Origin: Lachnospiraceae bacterium
GTDB lineage: Bacteria > Bacillota > Clostridia > Lachnospirales > Lachnospiraceae
NCBI GenBank assembly: GCA_016281275.1
Contig: JAEEIH010000191.1
Location: forward strand, 1-40,600
DNA: 40,600 nt
Reading direction: 5' to 3'
Shown here: positions 1-7,588 of the stretch, piece after piece
Numbering within the stretch: position 1 is the stretch's first letter
Layout: each line of letters begins with the position of its first letter
The notes under the pieces: generated by a model
What the model was told of the DNA's origin: nothing
The model's database searches: none
What the model saw: only the letters and a program-made list of their open reading frames with translations
Program-made: the position numbers and the translations under genes

Positions 1-500
1 AGAGTAATGTCTGTTCTGTCGAGATATGTAACGGGAGCGAAGCAATAAAAATGACCTTCGTAGATCAGCGACATCATCGCAGTTTCGATAACATCGTCGC
101 GGTGATGAGCATAAGCGGATTTATTGCATCCGAGTTCTTTGGCCTTATCATTAAAGGCACCTTTTCTCATCTTTGCGCAGAGAGAGCAGGGGTTGCTTTC
201 GTTTCTGATATCAAAGACCACATCTTTGATCTGTGTATCAACGACTGTATAATTCACTTCGAGCTTTTTACATAATTCTTTGATCCCGGAAATATCAAAT
301 CCATCAAAGCCGAGCGCTACGGTGACAGCTTCGATTTCAAAACGCTTCGGATAGTAATGTCTCAGACCGGAAAGAGCGTAAAGAAGAGTAAGAGAATCCT
401 TCCCTCCGGATATTCCGACGGCGATTTTGTCGCCTTCTTCGATCATGTTATATTCATCAATTGCCTTTCGTGTAAGACTTTGTAAACGACGGATCGTCAT
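1..500 (-). CDS. TtcA-like PP-loop tRNA thiolation ATPase (partial)
   Basis: Only the first 166 or so codons are inside the window; the gene continues past base 1. The ATG at 500 has AAAGGA about 7 bases upstream. The PP-loop motif SGGKDS lies near residues 32-37, and a CSLC pair followed by MRKG and, later, HHRDD matches the TtcA/TilS-type tRNA-modifying ATPases, in particular the TtcA branch where the CxxC cysteines hold an Fe-S cluster. Family members activate C32 of tRNA with ATP and replace oxygen by sulphur. Identification as TtcA rather than another PP-loop thiolase is inferred from the CxxC and the HHRDD block; the C-terminal half is not visible. It is divergent from the lipoprotein gene at 713. 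Confidence 0.85.
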   Translation of the reverse strand, partial: MTIRRLQSLTRKAIDEYNMIEEGDKIAVGISGGKDSLTLLYALSGLRHYYPKRFEIEAVTVALGFDGFDISGIKELCKKLEVNYTVVDTQIKDVVFDIRNESNPCSLCAKMRKGAFNDKAKELGCNKSAYAHHRDDVIETAMMSLIYEGHFYCFAPVTYLDRTDIT

Positions 501-534
501 GAGATTTCCTTTCGGTTCTTATTTTTCTTTAGCA

Positions 535-563
535 ATTCTATATATATGAGAATAAACAGTCAA
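535..563 (-). promoter_or_regulatory. Promoter of the ttcA-like gene
   Basis: On the minus strand TTGACT (558-563) and TAGAAT (535-540) are separated by 17 bases, one -35 mismatch and one -10 mismatch from the sigma-A consensus. The predicted start is about 28 bases before the ATG. Confidence 0.7.
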
Positions 564-577
564 TATATATTTTTACA

Positions 578-610
578 GACAGTCGGTGTATTTTAACTGA
601 CAGTCGGTGT
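578..610. repeat. 12-bp direct repeat, 21-bp period, in divergent intergenic region
   Basis: GACAGTCGGTGT occurs at 578-589 and again at 599-610, two helical turns apart. The shorter core ACAGTC appears a third time at 556-561, overlapping the -35 of the leftward promoter. The copies sit just upstream of that promoter and about 30 to 60 bases upstream of the rightward one, which is typical of tandem regulator sites on one DNA face. No regulator is identified. Confidence 0.5.
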
Positions 611-641
611 GAATAATATATGGAGAGTTATCTTTATTTCT

Positions 642-669
642 TTGATTTTATCTTCAAATATGTTAAAAT
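642..669 (+). promoter_or_regulatory. Promoter of the lipoprotein gene
   Basis: TTGATT (642-647) and TAAAAT (664-669) have a 16-base spacer. The downstream ribosome binding site AGGAG (700-704) is 8 bases before the ATG at 713. Moderate match, only candidate seen in this gap. Confidence 0.45.
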
Positions 670-712
670 ATAAAGATGTGAAGACAGAATAAAGTATTCA
701 GGAGCTCGTAAA

Positions 713-1684
713 ATGGTATTAAAACACAGATCGTCGATTATTGCAATTCTTTGTATTATGGTGCTTATCCTTACCGCATGCTCATCCGGCGGTTCGCAAT
801 CCTTGACATCGGACGGCAAGGAATCGCAACAGTCTCAAGTATCGGAAAACAACAAATCTGAAAGCGCTTCAAAGGAGGAATCTTCGGTATCTCAAAACGA
901 TAAAAGCGGTGATACATCGGATTTAATTTCCGGTTCTGATAATACTGAAAAAGAGAACGGTACTGAGGGTGATGATAAAGCAGTGGCGCCGGATATTACC
1001 GGAGAGCTTGTCATTAAAGCCGAAGAGTCGGATGCTGTCAGTGAGGAAGGCAATAAATATGTTTTCTCCAAAGGAGGAGAATACCATATAAAAGGGACCT
1101 GCGGCAATAGGATGATCTACATAGATGCCAAGGATCAGGATCTTGACATTCATCTGGAAGGTGTGACGATGACCTCTGAGATCGGTGCTCTTATATTTGT
1201 CGAGAATGCCGAGGAAGTGACTATATCCGCAACTGAAGGGACTAATAACGAGCTTTCCGATAACAGACCCGCAAGGACAAACAAAAAAGAAGACGCGGAA
1301 TTCGGGAATGCAGCCATTTATTCGAAGGATGACTTGAAATTTAAGGGTCGCGGTCGTTTGACCGTTAACGGCTCGTATAATAACGGAATCGGATGCAAGA
1401 ACGATATTAAGATCAAGAATCTTACTCTTACGGTTAATGCGCAAAATAACGGCATAAAGGGAAATGATTCGGTTACGATAGAGTCAGGAAACATAACTGT
1501 GACTGCCGTCAATGGAACAGGAATAAAGACCGAAAACACACACATCAGTAATAAAGGCAATCAGAAAGGGTACATTACGATAACCGGCGGAAAGGTCGAT
1601 ATCACAAGTGCCGACGATCCCATAGATGCAGCTTTTGACCTTATACTTGATTCGCAAAATGCTGTAGTTACGACAAATAAATGA
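713..1684 (+). CDS. Cthe_2159-like carbohydrate-binding lipoprotein
   Basis: A 323-residue surface lipoprotein. The signal segment (residues 7-22) ends in LTAC with the lipobox cysteine at 23. Residues 25-95 are a Ser/Glu/Lys-rich linker. From about 97 there are repeating short beta strands with NGSYNNGIGCKNDIKI, NGIKGNDSVTI and GYITITGG elements. These are the rungs of the right-handed beta-helix of the Cthe_2159 (DUF4353) family, whose founding member binds cellulose and pectin-like polysaccharide. The protein stops at TTNK shortly after the SADDPIDA rung, so the helix is shorter than in many relatives that run past 500 residues. Ligand is unknown; cell-surface polysaccharide binding is inferred from the family. 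Confidence 0.75.
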   Translation: MVLKHRSSIIAILCIMVLILTACSSGGSQSLTSDGKESQQSQVSENNKSESASKEESSVSQNDKSGDTSDLISGSDNTEKENGTEGDDKAVAPDITGELVIKAEESDAVSEEGNKYVFSKGGEYHIKGTCGNRMIYIDAKDQDLDIHLEGVTMTSEIGALIFVENAEEVTISATEGTNNELSDNRPARTNKKEDAEFGNAAIYSKDDLKFKGRGRLTVNGSYNNGIGCKNDIKIKNLTLTVNAQNNGIKGNDSVTIESGNITVTAVNGTGIKTENTHISNKGNQKGYITITGGKVDITSADDPIDAAFDLILDSQNAVVTTNK

Positions 1685-1727
1685 TAAAATGTGCTATAGT
1701 CAGATCGTTGACTGAAAGGATTTTTGT

Positions 1728-2834
1728 ATGAACATATACGACTTTCAAAAGAGATGGCGAAAACCCCTGTTTATAATAGGAGTCTTTTTCAGCCTTGCCT
1801 GTATGTTCATGGAAATCCTTGTTTTTGTTATACCTCAGTTCAGAATGCAGGTAAAATGTACGGATGAGGTTTACAAAGTCAGGTATATATATGTTCCCAC
1901 AATTCTAAATATGAGCGCAGTCATTGTTTCATTCTTTCTGCTTACATCAAAGAGGGTTTCGCAGCGTGTAAAGAATTACACGATCTGCACGTTGATACTG
2001 TTTATATGTGTGGTCATTCAAAACCTTCACGGAATATATGCCTCTGTTCTGAGCCTTCCGAGTCTTGCTATCTTTGTTTCGGCTGTTTTTGCGGAAAACA
2101 GGCTTACATACACCATGACCGTAGTGTCGATGGTATCCACGCTTTCATCGTATGTTATCGGACAAAAGCTGTTCGATGAGAGGGATATTTATATAGCCAA
2201 TTATATTATTGCAAGTGCAATCATAATCGTTGCTTATTTCTGTTCAAATCTGCTTCTCAGATTTATCTACTCAAATCTGCATACGGTCAAAAAAGGTCAT
2301 ACCAATGAAGAAAGGCTTCTCAATAAGATGCGAATAGACCCGCTGACGGGGCTTTATAACAGAGGCGGTATGGATTCGATAATGGATGAGCTTATCAAGA
2401 ATTACGATCCTGAGCATACGTTGTATCTCCTTATGATAGATATTGATAATTTTAAGAGAGTTAATGACACGTACGGACACCAGAACGGTGACGTTGTCCT
2501 CAGAACCCTCGCACAGGTCATCCTTGATATGGGCAGAAAAGATATAATTCCGTGTCGTTACGGCGGCGAGGAAATCTGTGTTATGTTCAAAAACATGGAA
2601 ATAGATGATGCTCTCAGAAAAGCCAATCAGATTCTTTCGGATTTCCGCAGCGTCAGGTACGACTTTGCCGGCGATCACAGTATTACTTTCAGCGGAGGTT
2701 TTGCGCAATACGACCCGAAGTATTCCAAGGACGACTGGATCAAGATTGCCGACACAAGGCTTTATTACGCAAAACATAACGGTAAAAACAGGATCATATC
2801 CATACCTGTTGAAGAGACTGAAAATATCATTTGA
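1728..2834 (+). CDS. Membrane-bound GGDEF diguanylate cyclase
   Basis: 368 residues. Six or so hydrophobic segments fill residues 14-180. The GGDEF domain starts with DPLTGLYNR (204-212), continues with IDIDNFKRVND (metal-binding Asp) and has the signature as GGEEI (279-283). The enzyme is expected to make cyclic di-GMP from two GTP at the inner face of the membrane. The last signature residue is Ile rather than Phe. The inhibitory I-site, normally RxxD ending six residues before the signature, reads RKDI here, so product feedback may be weak. The gene follows the lipoprotein gene by 43 bases and probably shares its transcript. The N-terminal sensor is not a named domain I recognise. Confidence 0.9.
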   Translation: MNIYDFQKRWRKPLFIIGVFFSLACMFMEILVFVIPQFRMQVKCTDEVYKVRYIYVPTILNMSAVIVSFFLLTSKRVSQRVKNYTICTLILFICVVIQNLHGIYASVLSLPSLAIFVSAVFAENRLTYTMTVVSMVSTLSSYVIGQKLFDERDIYIANYIIASAIIIVAYFCSNLLLRFIYSNLHTVKKGHTNEERLLNKMRIDPLTGLYNRGGMDSIMDELIKNYDPEHTLYLLMIDIDNFKRVNDTYGHQNGDVVLRTLAQVILDMGRKDIIPCRYGGEEICVMFKNMEIDDALRKANQILSDFRSVRYDFAGDHSITFSGGFAQYDPKYSKDDWIKIADTRLYYAKHNGKNRIISIPVEETENII

Positions 2835-2933
2835 TTGAATAATTTTGATTCACAGTGAAATCTTTTATGCAAGGTTTTTTTGCATTCTTACGTATATAAG
2901 ATTTGATATTCTAAATGAAACGGAGACCCAACC

Positions 2934-4400
2934 ATGAAGAAACAACATATCATTGCAGCTTTGGTTGCGCTTTGTCTGATTGTAGCAGTTGCACCCGTTA
3001 CAGCAACGCACGCGGCTGAAACAACGTCTGCTGTCAAGCTTATCGTTGACGGGAACGAAATATCATATACCAACGCTGTCGGAAAGCTTCTCTTTAACGG
3101 CGCCGATGTGAATATTTCAAAAACTCCCACATATATCTTTGATGACAATGCATTTATCAATGTAAAAAAAGTTTTACAGAAGGCTGTTCCGGATGCCAAA
3201 TATTCCTACAACAAGAAAAAAGGTCGTATTACGGTAACAAGAGGCGATTGCTCGGTTGTTTTTTATACAGATGTGATGATCGTTTATAAGAACGGGATCG
3301 CCACTTATACGCGTTTTATGCCCAAATTCATTGAGCAGAACGGCGACGGAGGAAAATTCTATCTTCCCGGTCGAATAGTTTTCGAAACTCTCGGATACCT
3401 TTATTCATGGGACAGCGAAAAGAGTACTTCGAGTGTTACAGAAACGGCAGCCACCGGAACTGTATATGAATTATACAAAACCGAGATTTTGGTAAACAAT
3501 AAGGTTAACCGTAAAATCAAGGATTTTCATGAAAAATTTTCGATAGTGCTTCCGGAATCTGCTTCGAAAGATGATGTAAAGATTACGGATGATATTTACA
3601 AAAATGAGATTTATGTGAATATTAAAGGAGATCACAGAAAGTTCTTTTCACAGCAGATTTTTGACGATAACTGCACAGACTGTATCCTTCAGGTATATCA
3701 GACATACCGTCTTGAGGATGATATGACGGTTCTTACCATTGTTACACAGACAGATAATACAGGTCTTTGTTTGCTCCACAAGGACGATATTTCCGATGAT
3801 ATTGTCGATGTTACATTCACCCGTGCGGGCGACCTTGATGAGAATATCATAATCCTCGATGCGGGTCATGGCGACAATGACCCGGGAACCCAGAACTTCG
3901 GAATTAATGAGAAGGATTGCAACCTTATCATAACAAAGCTTGTTGGAAAGCGGCTTACTGATGCCGGGATCAAGGTTTATTATACAAGAGAAGATGACAA
4001 ACTCATTCCTCTTCGTGACAGAGCATATCTGGGCGGACGACTTAACGCCGATCTGTTTGTTTCATTCCATCATAATGCCAACAATAATCGTGACGTAGTC
4101 GGAAGCAGCGTATATTATTCGCTTGATAATTTTAATACTGCATTTAATGATACCGTTAACAGTGAGATTCTTGCTTCGACTATTCAGGCGGGTCTTGTGG
4201 AAGCCCTTGGAACGGAAGACAAGGGTGTCCTTACGACACCTTTGAGTGTCACAAAATACAACAATGTTCCGGCTTGCTTAGTGGAGCTATCGTTCCTGAG
4301 CAACCCCGTGGAATGTGCGCGTTCCATTACCGAAGAATTCAGGATTGCTGCTGCAGATTCCATAGCGGAAAGTATTTTGAATTTTTTTGATAACAAATAA
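2934..4400 (+). CDS. Exported N-acetylmuramoyl-L-alanine amidase (Amidase_3)
   Basis: 488 residues with a Sec signal peptide (residues 1-28, ending near THA-AE). Residues 32-165 resemble the copper-amine-oxidase N-terminal-like module often found on clostridial wall enzymes. Residues 175-295 are a beta-rich region that could be an AMIN-like wall-targeting domain. The catalytic Amidase_3 domain covers 304-486. Its zinc ligands are visible as His312 (DAGHG), Glu326 (INEKD) and His379 (SFHHNA), with the catalytic Glu451 in LVELSFLSNP. It cleaves the bond between MurNAc and the stem peptide, so it should act in cell separation or wall turnover. The ATG at 2934 is preceded by CGGAGA. It converges with the recombinase gene, 23 bases away. 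Confidence 0.92.
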   Translation: MKKQHIIAALVALCLIVAVAPVTATHAAETTSAVKLIVDGNEISYTNAVGKLLFNGADVNISKTPTYIFDDNAFINVKKVLQKAVPDAKYSYNKKKGRITVTRGDCSVVFYTDVMIVYKNGIATYTRFMPKFIEQNGDGGKFYLPGRIVFETLGYLYSWDSEKSTSSVTETAATGTVYELYKTEILVNNKVNRKIKDFHEKFSIVLPESASKDDVKITDDIYKNEIYVNIKGDHRKFFSQQIFDDNCTDCILQVYQTYRLEDDMTVLTIVTQTDNTGLCLLHKDDISDDIVDVTFTRAGDLDENIIILDAGHGDNDPGTQNFGINEKDCNLIITKLVGKRLTDAGIKVYYTREDDKLIPLRDRAYLGGRLNADLFVSFHHNANNNRDVVGSSVYYSLDNFNTAFNDTVNSEILASTIQAGLVEALGTEDKGVLTTPLSVTKYNNVPACLVELSFLSNPVECARSITEEFRIAAADSIAESILNFFDNK

Positions 4401-4423
4401 AAAAATTAGTTAAAAATTTTTTA

Positions 4424-5485
4424 CTACTTGTTTTTACGAAGCTTAACGGCATCCCTTGCATTGCGGCGACGGTCATCCTCGAGTTCGGCATAGTGCTTAC
4501 GCGTAGTATTTACATCTTTATGACCAAGAACGTCTGCAACCAGGTATATATCGCCTGTCTCTTTATAGAGAGCCGTACCGTACGTGCTGCGAAGCTTGTG
4601 CGGCGTAATATGTTTCATTGTGGTGACAAGACCGGCATATTTTTTAACAAGATTTTCAACCGATTTAACACAGATGCGCTTTTTCTGATTAGAAAGAAAG
4701 AGCGCATCTTCGTGGCCCATACACACATCGCTTATTGCATTTCTTTCTTCGAGATAAGGCATTAGCGTATCGGCAACTTCCTGCCCGAAATAAACATAAG
4801 CCTCATAACCGCCTTTTCGCGTTATCTTAACACGGCTGTTCTTCATATCAAGGTCATTCACATTGATACCGACAAATTCTGTCACACGAAGTCCTGTTCC
4901 GAGAAGAAAAGTAATAATTGCAAGATCCCTTGTTTTAAGCTTCTCACGATATTTTTGCATATGATCGGAGCAGTTGTAATTACCTGACTCAATAAGGCTG
5001 AGCATATCGGATACTTCATCGCCGTCAAGCCTTACTATGGCTTTTTTGTGTAGCTTTGGCATATCAACCTTAACAACAGGATTAACACTGATCATATTAT
5101 TTTTAAACAGATATCCGTAAAGGCTCCTGAGAGCAGACATTTTACGTTTAAGAGCAGTTTCGGAATTCGTCACCTCGCGACCGGTATCATCGGTGTAGAG
5201 ACGGAGATAATCGAGGTATTCTTCAATATCGAAAGGTTCAAGACATTCAAGATCATTAAGTGTTATTTCTCGGATTTCCTTATTTTTGAATAACGGATTG
5301 GAATCATGAAGCCATGTAAAGAAAACTTTAAGATCGACGGTGTAAGCAAGACGTGATCGTGATTGCATGCGTTGCTTCATGCCGCGCATATACGTCGTAA
5401 CAAACGTCGGAAGTTCGGCAAGATATTCGCGAAGAGCTTTTGTGTATTCAATTTCTTTTTGTTCGTGGTAAGTTTTGTTTTCCAT
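4424..5485 (-). CDS. XerC/XerD/XerS-type tyrosine recombinase
   Basis: 353 residues from the ATG at 5485, which has AAGGAG six bases upstream; an upstream GTG-type extension to 5608 has no ribosome binding site. An N-terminal SAM-like core-binding domain (about 20-135) precedes the catalytic domain. All six active-site residues are present: Arg200 (GTGLR), Lys224, His296 and Arg299 (HKLR), His322 (LGHKD) and Tyr332 (KHY). Length and the long N-terminal arm (LPTFVTTYMRG) are closer to streptococcal XerS and its clostridial relatives than to phage integrases, so a role in chromosome dimer resolution is plausible. No phage or IS genes adjoin. A dif-like site was not convincingly found. Confidence 0.85.
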   Translation of the reverse strand: MENKTYHEQKEIEYTKALREYLAELPTFVTTYMRGMKQRMQSRSRLAYTVDLKVFFTWLHDSNPLFKNKEIREITLNDLECLEPFDIEEYLDYLRLYTDDTGREVTNSETALKRKMSALRSLYGYLFKNNMISVNPVVKVDMPKLHKKAIVRLDGDEVSDMLSLIESGNYNCSDHMQKYREKLKTRDLAIITFLLGTGLRVTEFVGINVNDLDMKNSRVKITRKGGYEAYVYFGQEVADTLMPYLEERNAISDVCMGHEDALFLSNQKKRICVKSVENLVKKYAGLVTTMKHITPHKLRSTYGTALYKETGDIYLVADVLGHKDVNTTRKHYAELEDDRRRNARDAVKLRKNK

Positions 5486-5512
5486 TGACGGCTCCTTATG
5501 TTGTCCGGGGGG

Positions 5513-5698
5513 ACGGGGGTTGTGGGTCATTTTCATTGCTACATAGTGCTGAAACCGGTGAAAGGACTTGAAAAATGGTTCATCGGAACGTATATATGAT
5601 ATAACCACTAAAGTTTCGTTAAACCTAGATTTATAGAATAATTATATACCATAATCTCTCATATGTCAATTGTTACAACGATGGTCCACAACCCCCGT
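5513..5698. repeat. G-rich inverted repeat flanking recombinase promoter (REP-like)
   Basis: ACGGGGGTTGTGG at 5513-5525 is repeated exactly and inverted at 5686-5698. Around the right arm, GGTCC (5683-5687) and GGACC (5704-5708) form an outer stem, so the unit can fold by itself; the left arm keeps GTCC and GGGTC as a decayed version. Such G-run elements with palindromic ends, in inverted pairs, look like the REP/REPIN repeats scattered in many clostridial genomes and mobilised by TnpA_REP-type enzymes. That assignment is inferred. Confidence 0.5.
5641..5669 (-). promoter_or_regulatory. Perfect consensus promoter of the recombinase gene
   Basis: On the minus strand TTGACA (5664-5669) and TATAAT (5641-5646) are spaced by exactly 17 bases. 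The predicted transcript starts near 5634 and has a leader of about 150 bases before the ATG at 5485. Confidence 0.85.
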
Positions 5699-5714
5699 TC
5701 CCTTGGACCAACAC

Positions 5715-5748
5715 AAAGAAAGCACGGTTATAGTCCCGTGCTTTCTTT
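5715..5748 (-). terminator. Terminator after the BlaI-type repressor gene
   Basis: A perfect 13-bp stem (5715-5727 with 5736-5748) has an 8-base loop; on the minus strand the stem ends in CTTTCTTT. It lies about 85 bases after the stop of the gene at 5835-6200 and before the recombinase promoter region, insulating the two. Confidence 0.75.
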
Positions 5749-5834
5749 GCCATAAAACAAAACCCTCTCCTAAAAAGAAAACGTTGATTCCCTCTAATGT
5801 AATGAATTATCCCTTGGCATCAGGGGTGATTATT

Positions 5835-6200
5835 TCAAGGCTTATATTGATTTAAGATTTTTTCAAGCTCCAGAATATCCGTAGCCTTCAGCTTATTGTT
5901 TTTAAGATATTCGGAAACAAATCCGATAAACGAACCGTCAAACAATTTGTCTAGTAACAATGAGCTTTCTGTCTGTCTTACCTGTGCTTTGGTAATAAGC
6001 GCCTTGCAAAAAAATCCGGGATCCTGTCTTTCTATAGCACCCTTGTCTATCAGTCTTTTGATGACTGTATAAGTTGTGTTCTTTTCCCAGCCGATATATT
6101 CTTTGATGATTTTCGCAATATCTTTGGCGGCCAAGAGCTTGTTGGACCATAAAAGCTCCATTACGTTAAGCTCGCCCTCATGCAGTCGAATCTCTCCCAT
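5835..6200 (-). CDS. BlaI/MecI/CopY-family transcriptional repressor
   Basis: 121 residues. The winged-helix domain covers residues 5-75: LHEGELNVMELLWS, the recognition-helix region TTYTVIKRLIDKGAIER and the wing are typical of BlaI/MecI. The C-terminal helices (about 85-121) would form the dimer. Relatives repress beta-lactamase, PBP2a or copper genes and are cleaved by a BlaR1-type membrane protease. No blaR1, beta-lactamase or copper gene is next to it, so it is an orphan here. GGAGGGG precedes the ATG at 6200. A near-consensus promoter with a palindrome downstream suggests that it represses itself. Confidence 0.88.
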   Translation of the reverse strand: MGEIRLHEGELNVMELLWSNKLLAAKDIAKIIKEYIGWEKNTTYTVIKRLIDKGAIERQDPGFFCKALITKAQVRQTESSLLLDKLFDGSFIGFVSEYLKNNKLKATDILELEKILNQYKP

Positions 6201-6228
6201 GGACTAAATCCCCTCCGGATCACTCATT

Positions 6229-6240
6229 CTACTTATGTAG
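6229..6240. promoter_or_regulatory. Candidate BlaI-type operator
   Basis: CTACTTATGTAG is a near-perfect palindrome with CTAC/GTAG arms, of the TAC(n)GTA form bound by BlaI/MecI/CopY repressors. It lies about 13 to 24 bases downstream of the predicted transcription start and 28 bases before the start codon, a good place for autorepression. Confidence 0.6.
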
Positions 6241-6259
6241 CATCGTGTGAACATTTATT

Positions 6260-6288
6260 ATTCTATATTAATAGAAAGGATTTGTCAA
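6260..6288 (-). promoter_or_regulatory. Promoter of the BlaI-type repressor gene
   Basis: Minus strand TTGACA (6283-6288) and TAGAAT (6260-6265) with a 17-base spacer. The start would be near 6253, leaving a leader that carries the operator palindrome. Confidence 0.8.
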
Positions 6289-6316
6289 TACCCTGAAAGC
6301 GGCTTTTTTCAAGGTT

Positions 6317-7585
6317 CTACTGTTGTGGAATGACATTTTTGAGGTATTCGCACCCATAAATGGGCATACAAATGGTGTCTTTTGTTTCATTAAATGGGTT
6401 TTCAGTAAACTGTATTTTTAATTTTGATTTTGATCCACATGAAGAAAAGAATTCGTCAAAGCTAACATTCCTAACTGATTTTTTGCATGAAACCTTAACG
6501 GGATAATACTTTCCCTTCGATTCGATCAGCACATTGATCTTAAAGCGATATTTCCCCGCCCAGGAATAAGTTTTTATTCCCTGCTCGAATAAAATATTTC
6601 TAAGATGATTTTCGGTAACGAGTTCTTTTATCTTCTCCTCATTTAAACTGAGCTTATATCTGTTTTTTCTGAGCAGATAAAGGTAGATTCCGTCGTCTGT
6701 AAGTGCGAGACTGTATGTATTGCCGTTAAGTCGCGGAATTCTGATGATGATCCCTTCTTTTATCAGGTCATTTATATCACTTTCCAGCTGTTCTTTACTT
6801 ATGTGTCTTCTGCCGGTCTTTGATATAACAAATTTGGAATTTTTAGCACATTCAGGTATAGCATTGATTATCTGTATTTTGTTAAACGCGCTCGTGCTGT
6901 TTCCTTCCTTTGTGCATATGCTTCCGATAAGCGTTTTGTACCTTTCTGCCGCATAAATATCGGGAAATATTATAGGATTTTCGTGAGTTAATTCCTCGAT
7001 TGGTCTCGGATAACCACTTGTTGATATATACTGGTAGTACATATCTGTAAGCTCGTTATGTATAAGTGACGGCATTGATTTTTTCTTTGTCATATGAGCA
7101 TCGACAACCTGAGAATAGAAGCTTTCTCCGGATTTTTGAAGATATTCCGCAAATGTAATTTTTCCGGCTTTTACGCATATATCAAAGCGATCGAGGTTTC
7201 CGTCGCACCAAGCCATATTGCTTGTTACATAAATAATTTTTATATCGGGATATTTATAATTGGCTTTTTGGACCGTCAGAAGTTCGGTAAGGTTTTCAAT
7301 ATGATCGAGTTCAAGAAATTCGTCAAAGACAAATGTGACGGATCTGAGCTCCTCGGAAAGACAAAATGACGTAACAAGGGCGTCTGTAATGTCTTTGCCT
7401 TTTTTAAGAGCATTTATCATTCCTGTTATATCGTCGTTGCCGAAATCGACTATTATAAAGCCACCGCGTATGTCTTCGAAAAGCTTATTCATCAAGTAAG
7501 TCTTTCCGATACCTTCGGGTCCGTACAGAAGAATTCTTTTATGTTTGTTGGCTATCAGAATACTTTTTATGTCATCCTTAAACAT
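6317..7585 (-). CDS. AAA_14/DUF4143-like ATPase with degenerate nuclease-like tail
   Basis: 422 residues. Walker A GPEGIGKT (22-29), Walker B FVFDEF (85-90) and a sensor-like TSN (121-123) define an AAA ATPase of the archaeal-ATPase/AAA_14 type. A winged-helix-like segment (about 235-305) follows. The C-terminal region (about 320-415) has the layout of the DUF4143 nuclease-like fold, but the expected acidic residues are changed: INVLIE in place of a V-D-F core, and VKVSCKK in place of an E-V-K motif. DNA cleavage therefore looks unlikely. The family's function is poorly known; some members pair with toxins or surface loci. The ribosome binding site AGGAG lies inside the last codons of rluD, so translation is probably coupled to it. 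Confidence 0.7.
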   Translation of the reverse strand: MFKDDIKSILIANKHKRILLYGPEGIGKTYLMNKLFEDIRGGFIIVDFGNDDITGMINALKKGKDITDALVTSFCLSEELRSVTFVFDEFLELDHIENLTELLTVQKANYKYPDIKIIYVTSNMAWCDGNLDRFDICVKAGKITFAEYLQKSGESFYSQVVDAHMTKKKSMPSLIHNELTDMYYQYISTSGYPRPIEELTHENPIIFPDIYAAERYKTLIGSICTKEGNSTSAFNKIQIINAIPECAKNSKFVISKTGRRHISKEQLESDINDLIKEGIIIRIPRLNGNTYSLALTDDGIYLYLLRKNRYKLSLNEEKIKELVTENHLRNILFEQGIKTYSWAGKYRFKINVLIESKGKYYPVKVSCKKSVRNVSFDEFFSSCGSKSKLKIQFTENPFNETKDTICMPIYGCEYLKNVIPQQ

Positions 7586-7588
7586 ACG

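Larger units (their letters stand above)
5486..5834. other. Gene-free stretch: recombinase leader, promoter, G-rich repeats, terminator
   Basis: This 349-base gap has no supported gene. From left to right it holds the roughly 150-base leader of the recombinase gene with one G-rich repeat arm, the recombinase promoter, the second repeat arm in inverted orientation, the terminator of the BlaI-type gene, and about 85 AT-rich bases with nothing I recognise. Confidence 0.7.

Noticed and set aside
923-1444. Minus-strand frame opposite the lipoprotein
   Set aside because: The plus strand encodes the lipobox and beta-helix repeats; no promoter or ribosome site on the other strand.
2849-2859. Palindrome TTCACAGTGAA between the diguanylate cyclase and amidase
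   Set aside because: Too short alone to call an operator; one base loop rules out a normal terminator.
5486-5608. Longer N-terminus for the recombinase
   Set aside because: Starts at a GTG without a ribosome site, whereas the ATG at 5485 has AAGGAG six bases before.
6292-6314. Stem-loop after the ATPase gene
   Set aside because: Eight pairs, but no T-run follows; it merges with the BlaI-type promoter, so it is not called a terminator.
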